A stretch of DNA of 64,000 nucleotides from Cordilura impudica. Lineage: Eukaryota > Arthropoda > Insecta > Diptera > Scathophagidae. Of this stretch, positions 22,434 through 32,513 are shown in pieces. The stretch spans positions 10,711,590 to 10,775,589 of the forward strand of contig OY821518.1 of assembly GCA_963682025.1 (NCBI GenBank), in the 5' to 3' direction. Position numbers and translations under genes: made by a program. Below the pieces are notes generated by a model that searched no databases, was not told the DNA's origin, and saw nothing but the letters and a program-made list of their open reading frames with translations. Position 1 is the stretch's first letter. The number at the start of each line of letters is the position of its first letter.

Positions 22434-25145
22434 ATAGAATATGATTTTGTATTTATTGAACCTCCTTGTGACGTAAGCAAATGTCTCATAGGTGTTTTAT
22501 ATAGGCCTAATGATTCACTAGATATTTCCCCGGTTGTTAATATGTTAGATGAAAACTGTTTATCTTATAGTGATATTATTCTTTCTGGAGACCTAAATGG
22601 AAATTTGCTCATTGATTCTGATCTAATTTCACTTTTCCAACCGATTGGGCTTATAGCTGTAAACACTACTATCCCCACTCACTTCACTTCAATGAGTAGT
22701 ACCCTTATTGACGTGTTTTTTGTCTCTGATATTAGAAAAGTTCTTTTGCATGACCAGTTTTCTTCTCCTAATTTCTCAAAACATGACGTCATTTATATGA
22801 CCTTTAACCTTCCTTATTTTAAACATGAAAAACCACAGCATATTACTTTCCGTGATTACAAGAATATTAACTATGATGCTCTTTTAAATGAAATTAATAT
22901 AATCAATTGGAGCAGTAAATATTTACAGTAATCCTGATTTAAACCAACAGATATCCTTTTTTTATGAAGCTACCACATACCTATACGACAAATACGTACC
23001 GGTTAGAAAGAAAACTGTTAAATCTTCTACTAAGCCTTGGTTTAATCAAAATATTTGTGATTTAATAGTTAAAAGAAATTCTGCTTACGATAAGTGGAAA
23101 AGATATAAAACTACACAGTCAAATTAAATTTTTAATTCACTACGTAGATCTGTTACTAGGGAAGTAAAGTTAGCTAAGCAACGCTATTATAGTCGTGTAT
23201 TTTCAGAGGCTATGGATACTAAAAATATGTGGTGGAAAGAGATAAAGAAAATTGGTTATAAAGATGAAAGTGAATCGGTAAATCTTTCCACTTTTGAACT
23301 AAATGAATTGAATAGACAATTTACTTCAAATGACTCAACTCCTCTTCGTTCTGACTCTTATGCAAATCTACCAGATTGCAATCTGGATTCTTTATTTAGT
23401 TTTTCCTGCGTTAACCAGGAGGATGTTCTGGAAGCTTTTCTTTCCATAAAGTCAAAATCAATTGGTCTAGACGGTATGAATCCAATATTTATTAAAGCTA
23501 TTTTACCACAGGTTTTACCCTATATCACTCATATTTTTAACACTATTTTTACAAAATCTATTTTCCCTGATTTGTGGAAATGGGCAAAAGTAATTCCCTT
23601 GCCGAAATCTAATAAAGAATACAGGCCAATTTCCGTACTTCCTTTTCTTTCGAAAGTTTTTCAAAAAAATTATGAGCAAACAAATGAATATCCAATAATA
23701 ATCTTTTATCATCTAAGCAATCTGGTTTTCGCAGGAAAAGAGGGTGTATCACTACTTTAATTGATGTATCGGAAGATCTTCGTTATATCGTTGACAGTGG
23801 TAATATTGCTTTTTTGACTTTATTGGACCACTCTAAAGCTTTTGACTCAGTAGACCATGATATCCTTGTTAAAAAGCTTAAACATATTTTTGGTTATTCT
23901 GAAACCTCCTTTAAATTGATTAGCTCTTACCTTCGGAATAGAGAGGAAGTAGTTGTTTCTAAAGACAAGTCGTCTACCTCTGCGTCTTTAAGTAGGGGTG
24001 TTCCGCAGGGCTCTATACTTGGCCCTCTTTTGTTTTCTATTTACATAAATGATCTACCACGCGTAATTAATTCATGCCAAATGCACATGTACGCTGACGA
24101 CGTTCAGTTATACACATCATGTAACGTACGAGATGTGGAAAATTGTGTACAGAACCTGAATACTGAACTGAACCACGTATTTGAATGGGCTAGGTTGAAT
24201 TGTCTTACCTTAAATCCGAAAAAATCTCAGTGCCTTGTTATTTTTAAAAAGATATATGATACCTCTTGTCTTCCGCCTACGAATGCTAAAAACCTTGGAA
24301 TGATTTTTAATAATACCCTAACGTGGAATGATCAAATTAACAAAGCTTCTGGAAAAGTTTATAGTATTCTCCGTAGTCTTTGGTCTTCTCAGTACTTCAC
24401 ACCGCAGAAAATTAGATTTGTTCTTGCAAAATCGTTTATCTTACCTACGCTTTTATATGGTTGTGAATTGTTGTCAGGTTGTGATAGTGCAGACATGGGT
24501 AAACTTACACGCGTCTTTAAAAGTGTAGTTAGATATGTTTATGGTTTACGCTTTTCTAAATAAAATTTATGGCATTTGATTTGAAGACTATCTTAAATTT
24601 AGAACTTTACTTATGGTTCATAAAATTATTTTCACTAAAGAACCCGTTTACCTTTTCGAGCGATTACTATTTACAAGATCTAACCGTAATAACTGTCTTG
24701 TACCAATATTGTACAATAGACTAATATCCGAAAGACACTTTTTTGTAAATGGCATACGTCTTTGGAACTCGTTACATACTTTAAATAATCAACTTCACAA
24801 AATATCAAATACAACATCATTTAAGAAATAACTTTTTAAACTTTTTCTCAATTGATTTTTAAAATACTTCATTTTAATTTCTTTAGTTAATTTAATTTTA
24901 ATTTCCATATAATTTTTACCTGCTGTGCAGGATATATTTTTACACTTTATTTTTACATTTTTATTTTATTTTTTATATATTTTATATTATATTTTATTTT
25001 ATATTATTCTTCTAATTTTAATTATAAATTAAACTTACATACATTCTTCCTATTGAAAATTAATTTGTTATGACTAATGTTGTTTTATAAGATTTTAAAT
25101 CTTGTTACATTAGGATTTTCATTAATTAATTAATTAATAATTAAT
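22434..25145 (+). mobile_element. LINE-A copy 2, 5'-truncated
   Basis: Homology to LINE-A copy 1 starts abruptly at AGAATATGATTTTG (copy 1 position about 8635, mid-endonuclease) and continues to the same AATT-rich 3' tail. It is inserted in R17 after CCTTAGAGATAG. 5' truncation is typical of target-primed reverse transcription. Copy 2 keeps segments deleted in copy 1 and has its own lesions, so neither is the parent of the other. Confidence 0.9.
22436..24834 (+). pseudogene. LINE-A ORF2 copy 2 (partial endonuclease and RT)
   Basis: Frames 22389-22931, 23212-23760, 23814-24563 and 24613-24831 follow one another as a broken ORF2. Seen: GDLN, a TLIDVFFVSD segment, SKHD, AFDSVDHD, GVPQGSILGPLLF and an intact YADD. 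Lesions include an extra ATTT-type insertion near 22915, a nonsense change near 23125, an extra TGG at 23231, frameshifts near 23663-23690, deletion of the VSINGVDIPY segment near 24274, and a deletion near 24550 that removes the segment between GLR and SKIYG. The last codons end in TAA at 24829-24831, slightly earlier than copy 1. Non-functional. Confidence 0.85.
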
Positions 25146-25215
25146 AATAATAGGATCTCTAAACTTATGGTATAGATATCGTATAGTCGGTCCAGACCGA
25201 CTATAATTTTCTTCT

Positions 25216-25699
25216 TATATTGTTTTTAAATGAGTCCTGTATATTAAAAAAACATTTTCTACAAATAAATCTTATTTCTGATCTTTATAATTTGAATAAT
25301 TTACGAACCTACTATGAGTAAAAAATTGGTATAGAGTAAGTGACAGTACATTGAACACTTTTACAAAATTCTAAAATTTCCAATATTGTTTTTAAATAAT
25401 ATCGCTTTTAGTCCTAAAATCATGTATATTTTTGCAAAATCACTCTTTATTACAAAAAATACAATTAGAAAAGTAGATAAACGAAAAAAGAAATATTTTT
25501 TATGGATGCCAAAACAGTGGAAACTTTTAACCTTCTTTACCAGAATTCATAAGCACAAAAAAAAAAAAAAAAAATTCACACATTTTTACTAAAAAAAAAA
25601 AAATGTTAAAATCTTAAGCATTATTTAAATATTTATAGATTCTGACATTTTCTTTTAGTTATTAAAAAATAGTATGAAATATAAAGTTCTATGAAGAAT
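25216..25699. other. AT-rich spacer
   Basis: Poly(A)/poly(T) runs only; no feature recognised. Confidence 0.4.
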
Positions 25700-27565
25700 T
25701 TTTTTTTTTTTATAATTGTATATTTATTCAATTAGTTACATTACAAAATTACAAATTTATGCCCCAGCGCCAAATATGACTTTAAAGAGGCTAGTAGGCA
25801 ACTAATAATAAAAAAATTGTGTATACATTATTTTACTATACAATAAAAAATACATAATTATGTTACATTATAAGGATTTTGTTTCAATTTGTAAGATGAT
25901 TTTCGAAATTTTGCAAAAAAAAATTGTTTTAAGCTATTTTTAAAAGTAGACAAAACTGAAATGCTTTTCAAATTATCTGGTAGGTGATTGTACTCAAATG
26001 GGCCTACAAATCTTATACGTTGCTTGGTTAATTCAAGGCGACATCTTACTACACATAAATCCATTGCTTGCCTTGTATTTCTATGCGAAAGTAACATATT
26101 TGGAGTAAATCGTATGGTATTGGATCCAATACCATTAATAGACTTGAAGACATAAATCAATAGCTGCTGCTTTACAAGTCCACGTATTGGGAGTATCGTT
26201 TTGGCATAATTTTTGAATAAATCAGTGGTTGAAAATCGTAATGGAAGATTAAAAACAATTTTCAGTGCCTTGTTCTGTGCCGATTGCAAATATTTCATAG
26301 CTTAAACAAGATCCCAATCCCTGATGATATTCTCGACTTTAGTTATGAATATGATTTTTCCACCTAGGTTATGATTAAAATTCAAACCAAGGTATTTTAT
26401 GCATTCTGTTTCTTCAATCAAATTTAAGGTTTAAACCTTATAAATTTGGTTTTTTTAGCATTCAAGATTAATCTATTAAATCTAAGATACTCACATAGAA
26501 TTGAGGCATCATATTCCATCTCTGTTTCTAGTACTTTCTGGTATTTGTAGTTATAAAGAATACAGACATCATCAGCATACACAAAAAGCTTTCCTTTAAA
26601 ATTTATATTTTTAGCATCATTAATAAAAATGTTAAACAATAGTGGGCCAAGAACACTGCCTTGCGGGACACCACAAAAAACTCCAAACTCGGTACTTTTT
26701 GAATTTCCAACTTCTACAAATTGCCTTCTATTATTTAAATAATCTTTAAAAAGAGCAGTTGTTCCTAGTGAAAACCCAATTAAATTTAGTTTTGTAATTA
26801 AAATATCATGATCGACTAAATCGAAGGCTTTCGATAAATCGAAAAAGGCTCCAGCCACTCCTCTGTATCCTTTATCCAACCCATCACTTACATAATCAAT
26901 CACACTTATCACAGCTTCCCCAGTTCCCATGCCTTTTCTGAATCCATATTACCGGTCGAATAAAATATTGTTTTCATCCAAGTACCTCGTAAGCTGTTCA
27001 AATAAAATTTTTTCAAAAATCTTGTCTATAATAAAAAGAATGTAAATAGGCCGATAATTCACAATTTTATCCGTTTGCTTACATTTTGGTATGGGTATTA
27101 TTTTGTGAACTTTTAATACATCAGGATATTCAACATTCTCAATGATTTTGTTATATATTTCTGTTAATATCTCTGTAACAACAACATTTTAGGTGTTATA
27201 CTGTCGCAACCAGGGCTTGTCATTTTTAAGTTATTTAGAATAGTGTCAATTTTCTCTATCGCTATTGGTTCTAAAATAAATCGGCTAGTAACTGGACTTA
27301 ATGTACCAAACATATTTATATTTTCATTCTGATCATGGGAAAAACTAGATCGTAGATTCCTAACTGAAATGTAAAAGTAATTGTTAAATGCTGATGCCTT
27401 TTCTTCATCTCGCGTTAAACAAGTATTATCAATATCAAACAATTCCGTGGACGATTTAAACTTCTGTCCCAGTTGTTTATTCAGAAAATCCCATGTTATT
27501 CTAGCGTCACCATTACATATTCGTGTATTATAACTATAATAGTTAATCCTCAAGTCTTTGTTATA

Positions 27566-28867
27566 AAGGGTCCGCCATCTGACGTTTTTTTTTTCAACTA
27601 GTGCTTATTTCGTGAATGGTAACACTTAGCTCATGTCTGATTTGACAGATAATTAGTTTTGTCCTTCCGCTGAACGAATATTGATGTGTGTACGCTTGAA
27701 CAACGCTGGGAAATATTGCGACATTACTCTGAAAATCATGGTAATGTTGCAGAATATGTGCGAAAATTGCGTACAGATTTTGGAAGAAGAGAAGCACCGT
27801 CAGCTCCGTATGTTCGTTATCTTGTGAAAAAAGTGAAAGAAACTGACATCCTCATCGATAAACCAAAGCGTGAAAAGCCAAAAACAGTGCGCACACCCGA
27901 GAATATCGCTGCTGTGGTAGAAAGTGTGCGTGAAGCGCCATCAACATCAATTCACTGTCGTTCTCAAGAATTGAACATTTCGGAGGCATCATTGAGACAA
28001 ATTTTGCGTAAGGACCTTGGTATGGCGCCATACAAAGTCCAATTGGTTCAGGAGTTGAAGCCAACTAACCATCCAATGCGTTTTCGCTTCGCTAAGTTGG
28101 CCTGCGATCGACTTACAGAAGATGCCGATTTTGCCAAAAAAATCATCTTTTCAGATGAAGCTCATTTTGATCTTGGCGGGTATGTAAACAAGCAAAATTG
28201 TCGCATTTGGGGCACAGAAAACCCGCACGCATACATTGAAAAGCCGATACACCCAAAACGAGTCACTGTTTGGTGCGGATTTTGGTTCAGAGGCATAATT
28301 GGGACATTTTTCTTCGAAAATGAACAAGGAGTGGCTGTTACAGTCAATGGCGATCGTTATCGGGCCATGTTGAACGAATTTTTGTTCACAAAAATTGAAG
28401 AGGAGGATATTGGCAACATTTGGTTTCAACAGGACGGCGCTACGTGCCACACAGCCGAAGCTACACTCGATGTTTTGCGCCCTGTTTTTGAAGATCGCAT
28501 TATCAGCCGCAGAGCTGATGTCGTTTGGCCACCTCGGAGCTGCGATGTGACACCGTTGGACTATTAATTGTGGGGTGCCCTCAAAGATAAGTGTTACGCC
28601 AACAAGCCAGAGACAATTGACGCTTTAAAGGACAATATTCGTGAAGCCATTGGTGAAATACAGCTGCACACAATCGATAATGTGCTTAAAAATTGGACCG
28701 ATCATGTAGGCTACTGCATGGCCAGCCGACGCAGCAATTTGAATGAAATTATTTTCCATTATTAACCGGAAGGATTGTACTTTCAAATAAAAAAATAAAT
28801 TTGAGATAATATTCAGTAGTTTTTTTTTGTAGCATTTTCAAAAAAAAAAGTTATTTGGCGGACCCTT
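27566..28867 (+). mobile_element. rosa-type (DD41D) mariner element with TIRs and TA duplication
   Basis: The 1.3-kb element is bounded by inverted AAGGGTCCGCCA / TGGCGGACCCTT termini flanked by TA on both sides, the Tc1/mariner target duplication. Removing it rejoins the CR1-like minus-strand reading frame (KDLRINYY side to the NKI side). Size and termini are intact. Confidence 0.92.
27686..28765 (+). pseudogene. Mariner transposase, DD41D (rosa) subfamily, one internal stop
   Basis: This enzyme would cut and paste the element at TA sites. An N-terminal helix-turn-helix region (about residues 1-110) is followed by the catalytic domain: first D in IIFSDEAHF, second D in WFQQDGATCH, third D in DVTPLDY. 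I count 41 residues between the second and third aspartates, the DD41D spacing known for rosa elements, not DD34D. The frame is open over 360 codons except for TAA at 28565-28567, right after the third catalytic D. There is no in-frame ATG at the front: ATG at 27684 is out of frame by a TG repeat. It is close to functional but currently dead. Confidence 0.92.
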
Positions 28868-29539
28868 TATAATTTTATTATCTTGCTTATTCGCTTCAGA
28901 TGCTCCATAATATTTTTATGTTGTTTATTTTTTCATCTTGTTTTCAATAACTTCTGCTTATAGTTTATTAAGGAAACAAGTTCTTCGGTCATCCATGGGC
29001 TCATTTTTCGCCGTATATCAATTTATTTTGTGGTGGTTTTAGAACTTTCTATTGTAGCTAATGAAAAAGTTTGTATAAATTTTTCACATTGATCAGAGGC
29101 AGTATTCAAAATTGTTCTACTCAAGTTTTCATCTAGAAAAGAACCGAATCTTACGTAATCGATCGATTGTTTGTTTTTATAATAGTTTCATTGTGCCAAC
29201 AATCAGACTTCATTTCGCAGAATATAAAATTATGATCTGAAATCTCGTTCTCAATCGAGCTAACTGAAAAACTTTTTGAGAAATTACCAGAGTTCAGAAA
29301 AAAACACAGACTGAATAAAAAACTCGTACATATATGTAAACAAACATAATTTAGACCAACACACACATATTTTTAGCTTCATATCAATTATGTGCGTTTT
29401 TAAATTTTCTACGGTGCCCAACACAATCATGACTGTGCTCGTTTTAATATTTCGTTATTTACACGAACATTTTTGTATCACGTACTTGTTTCGATCACAC
29501 ATAAACCACACATTTTGGAGTGTTGCTTTATTTGAAGTT

Positions 29540-29918
29540 CGTGTTCTGGTACGTGTACTAAAAAAAAAAACAGAACATGTACAATAAACAGGTTCGAGTT
29601 CAGTTATATTTTAAGTCGTGTTGTGGCTCGTGTACTAAGAAAAAACAGAACATGTACAATGAACAGGTTCGAGTTCAGTTATATTTTAAATCGTGTTCTG
29701 GCTCGTGTACTAAGAAAAAATAGAACATGTACAATAAACAGGTTCGAGTTCAGTTATATTTTAAGTCGTGTTCTGGCTCGTGTACTAAGAAAAAATAGAA
29801 CATATACAATAAACAGGTTCGAGTTCAGTTATATTTTAAATTCGTGTTCTGGTTTTTGTACTACGAAAAATTGAAACATCAATTCGCGATCTGATACACC
29901 CCGATAAAAACGACGACA
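29540..29918. repeat. 75-bp tandem array inside the left foldback arm
   Basis: Five near-identical units, the last partial, separated by 75-77 bp. The apparent 83-residue repetitive frame at 29623-29874 is only a translation of these units. Confidence 0.85.
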
Positions 29919-30959
29919 ATTGTTTCAACCAAATTTATTAAAATTTTATTGACCCTTTTTTATGACTTACGTTGCAAATTGATTACAATTGTCAAATATT
30001 TTAAAATTTTATTGGCCATTTTTTGTAATTTACGTTGAAATTATTTACAATTGCTTTTTATTGACTGGTTTTTATTTTAATAAAAGATGGTAATAAAATA
30101 CTTAAGACACAAAAACTGCACACTGCACTTAAATCTTTCTTGCAGGTTTCAATCCGACGTGTAAATTTTTTCGTTTCGCTATTAAAAGTTGCGTATTTTT
30201 TATAGCAAAACTTATTTCTGTTATTGCTTTCAAATTGTTTTAATTTTCACAAAATATTTGCAATTTACACAATAACACAGTACACTTATAGATCACGTTC
30301 TAATGAAAACTGAACCACTTTTAATGAATAAATGACGCACGCACTCGCAAAATCAATTGCGTGAAATTGTAACGTAAGTCATAAAAAAGGGACATTAAAA
30401 TATGAAAATATTTTTTTGGGTTTTTTTTATTGACACTCATTGTGTTTTTATGCAAAAAATCCCAAAAAATCATTGTGAAAAGATTGTGCATTGACACTAA
30501 TTGGTTCGCAAATTAAGGGTGGGTGATTGTGTTTTTTATGATGCAAAATTTGTTTGTGTCTAAATTTATTTGTTACCAAAAAAAAAAAAAAAAATGTTTG
30601 CAAAAGATCCTAACAACCAACAAGTGTGTCTTTTATGCCGCAAAATTGGGTTTTTCGTCTATGACACTAATTGATTGCGAAAATAGGGGTGGGTAATGCA
30701 AAAAACCTTACAACCAACAAGTGTAACTTTTATGATGCTAAATAGTTTTTGTGTCTTAAGTATTTTATTACCATATTTTATTATGGTAACGTAAATCACA
30801 AAAAAATGGCCAATAAAATTTTAAAATATTTGACAATTGTAAACAATTTGCAACGTAAGTCATAAAAAAGGGTCAATAAAATTTTAATAAATTTGGTTGA
30901 AACAATTGTCGTCGTTTTTATCGGGGTGTATCAGATCGCGAATTGATGTTTCAATTTTT

Positions 30960-31290
30960 CGCAGTACACGAGCCAGAACACGAATTTAAAATATAACTGA
31001 ACTCGAACCTGTTTATTGTACATGTTCTATTTTTTCTTAGTACACGAGCCAGAACATGACTTAAAATATAACTGAACTCGAACCTGTTTATTGTACATGT
31101 TCTATTTTTTCTTAGTACACGAGCCGGAACACGACTAAAAATATAAATGAACTCGAACCTGTTTATTGTACATGTTCTATTTTTTCTTAGTACACGAGCC
31201 AGAACACGACTTAAAATATAACTGAACTCGAACCTGTTTATTGTACATGTTCTGTTTTTTTTTCAGTACACGTACCAGAACACGAACTTC
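30960..31290. repeat. 75-bp tandem array inside the right foldback arm (inverted)
   Basis: Mirror image of the left-arm array with about four units (AGTACACGAGCCAGAACACG boxes). The equal copy number in the two arms suggests concerted evolution by gene conversion between arms, or recent formation. Confidence 0.85.
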
Positions 31291-31535
31291 AAATAAAGCA
31301 ACACTCGAATATGTGTGGTTTATGTGTGATCGAAACCAAAAGTACGTGATAGAAAAATGTTCGTGTAAATAACGAAATATTAAAACGAACACAGTCATGA
31401 TGGTGTTGGGCACCGTAGAAAATTTAGAAACGCACATAATTGATATGAAAATAAAAATATGTGTGTTGTTAAGTTATGTTTGTTTACATCTATGTACGAG
31501 TTTTTTATTCAGTGTGTGTTTTTTTCTGAACTCTG

Positions 31536-31844
31536 ATTGTAAGGCATCATCACTTTCCAGTACTGGAAGCTTACATTGCACACAATTATTTTGTTTTTAT
31601 TTACGCTTTTACGTGTTTTACAAGGCATTCTTTATAACTCACTTAGAGAGCGAAATTTTAATAACAAAAAGAGGGTAATCTCACTATTTATAATATTGTT
31701 TATATATTAAAAATAAGTAAATGTTTATTTGCTTCATACAAAGGTAAGAATTTGACGTTTAATCAACACGGCGTTGCCACACTTTTATTAAGAACTAGAA
31801 TAAAAGATAATTTTAGTGTGAGAAATACTCTATAAAACGAGCCA
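31536..31844. other. Unassigned sequence right of the foldback
   Basis: It does not continue the endonuclease reading frame that ends on the left side of the foldback. No gene recognised. Confidence 0.4.
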
Positions 31845-32215
31845 AAGACAGGATTATTTAATAGCAAGAGAGTCTCAAAATATACAAAAATGCTACTCAA
31901 AGAGGTCAGTAACAATCTGAAAGTAAAACTATGTGTTTGAACTGTTTTCCGACGAACAGTTGAGGCTGATATTAGTTGTTATCGTCCTGTGAGTAAATCA
32001 ATGATATCAAAGAAAAATCGTCTGGCTACTATTAATCTTTCAAAGAAACATGTCAACTGGATTTAAAATACTGTTGGCGAATAGTGTTGGTAAAAAAGTT
32101 AAATAATTAGGCGGCCGTAAAATTTGCCTATGCCTTCACATGACCACAAACACTTTGAAGGTTTTAACATATTACAATCATTCGGTATAAGAATCATCCA
32201 CCCCCAAGATCATTA
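31845..32215 (+). pseudogene. Tc1-like transposase remnant
   Basis: Decayed fragment of a Tc1-family transposase. The frame with KTGLFNSKRVSKYTKMLLKE, VSNNLKVKL, TVFRRTVEADISCYRPVSK and ISKKNRLATINLSKKHVNW matches the second helix-turn-helix and the start of the catalytic domain of Tc1 proteins (compare the usual RTVRRRL...GISCYRPVSKPLI...KHVNW pattern). Stops and frameshifts follow. The first catalytic D region is unrecognisable and no inverted terminal repeats were found. Assigned by pattern from family knowledge. Confidence 0.65.
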
Positions 32216-32226
32216 ACACAGTTTTA

Positions 32227-32513
32227 TCTATAATATTAATAGGCAAGGCGATTTCTTGTGACCGATGTAAGTTTCACAGTTTTACCCCGATTTTGACAAA
32301 AAATTTATCATTTGAAATGTATTTATTTTTAGCTGTTACCCAGATTTACAGATTTTTTTCATCTGGAATATTTTTTTTGAATTATGATTGTTTAAAGTTG
32401 CTACTAACACACACATAAAATAATACAATGCTATGTGAAGCATACCTTTAGGGTCTTTATTAAATGAAAAAAATAAAATTTGCACTCGAATTTCCAGCGC
32501 TGGAATCTGCTAG
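32227..32513 (+). mobile_element. HINE copy (287 bp)
   Basis: 5' TCTATAATATTAATAGGCAAGG preceded by A; 3' CGAATTTCCAGCGC then TGGAATCTG and CTAG followed by T. The hairpin is damaged (TTTCCAG in place of TTTCGAG). Shorter than other copies through internal loss. Confidence 0.85.

Larger units (their letters stand above)
19484..25215 (+). mobile_element. R17 repeat split by two LINE insertions
   Basis: Three pieces in order make one R17 copy: 19484-19559 (TATACCCT and CCAAAAATATTTTTTT, as at 17830-17900 inverted), 21990-22433 (TTATACCGATCGACTT through CTTAGAGATAG) and 25146-25215 (ATAGGATCTCTAAAC through GTCGGTCCAGACCGAC). The undivided copies at 17119-17902 and 58264-58910 give the reference order. 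LINE-B copy 2 occupies the first gap and LINE-A copy 2 the second. The bases around the second gap share ATAG, a possible short target duplication. Confidence 0.75.
25700..29287 (-). mobile_element. CR1-like LINE copy 2, minus strand, interrupted by a mariner
   Basis: Related to the better preserved element at 35630-42780: same ORF2 order and the same GCCCCAGCGCC phrase in the 3' UTR (25762 and 35694). The 3' end abuts a T-run at about 25699-25711. The coding region is split by the rosa mariner at 27566-28867, and its 5' part stops at 29287, where a foldback arm begins, inside the endonuclease just before the expected DHIF-type motif. Everything upstream (ORF1 and the endonuclease N-terminus) is missing. 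Confidence 0.85.
25858..29287 (-). pseudogene. CR1-like ORF2 copy 2 (endonuclease C-term, RT), broken
   Basis: Read from 29287 down: NFSKSFSVSSIENEISDHN (endonuclease SDH motif), a linker with many stops, then after the mariner the segment DARITWDFLNKQLGQKFKSS (27164-27553). A stop-rich gap follows. Then RT 26424-26930 with AGAFFDLSKAFDLVDHD, CGVPQGSVLGPLLFN and VYADDVCILY, and the thumb/C-terminal part 25858-26298 (YLQSAQNKALKIVFNLPLRF). The YADD is intact, but at least four interruptions separate the parts. It is the older-looking of the two CR1-like copies. Confidence 0.8.
29288..31535. mobile_element. Foldback element 1, long inverted repeats containing tandem repeats
   Basis: The left arm (29288 to about 30118) returns inverted as the right arm (about 30738 to 31535). 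The ends are CAGAGTTCAG and CTGAACTCTG. Each arm contains four to five tandem units of 75-77 bp (starts near 29540, 29617, 29692, 29767 and 29843; mirrored from about 30963 to 31264) with GTGTTCTGGCTCGTGTAC and CAGGTTCGAGTTCAG boxes. The inner arms share ATTTATTAAAATTTTATTGA and ACTTACGTTGCAAATT blocks. The unpaired centre (30119-30737) is non-coding. Tandem repeats within long inverted arms are the hallmark of Foldback transposons. No target duplication is visible, as only the left flank is the CR1-like LINE. Confidence 0.85.

Noticed and set aside
27852..28450. Minus-strand frames opposite the mariner
   Set aside because: Antisense to the transposase with no family match.
29623..29874. 83-residue repetitive protein with RVLRKNRTC units
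   Set aside because: It is the translation of the 75-bp tandem units in the foldback arm, and the mirror arm shows the same on the other strand. No start context or selection for a frame.
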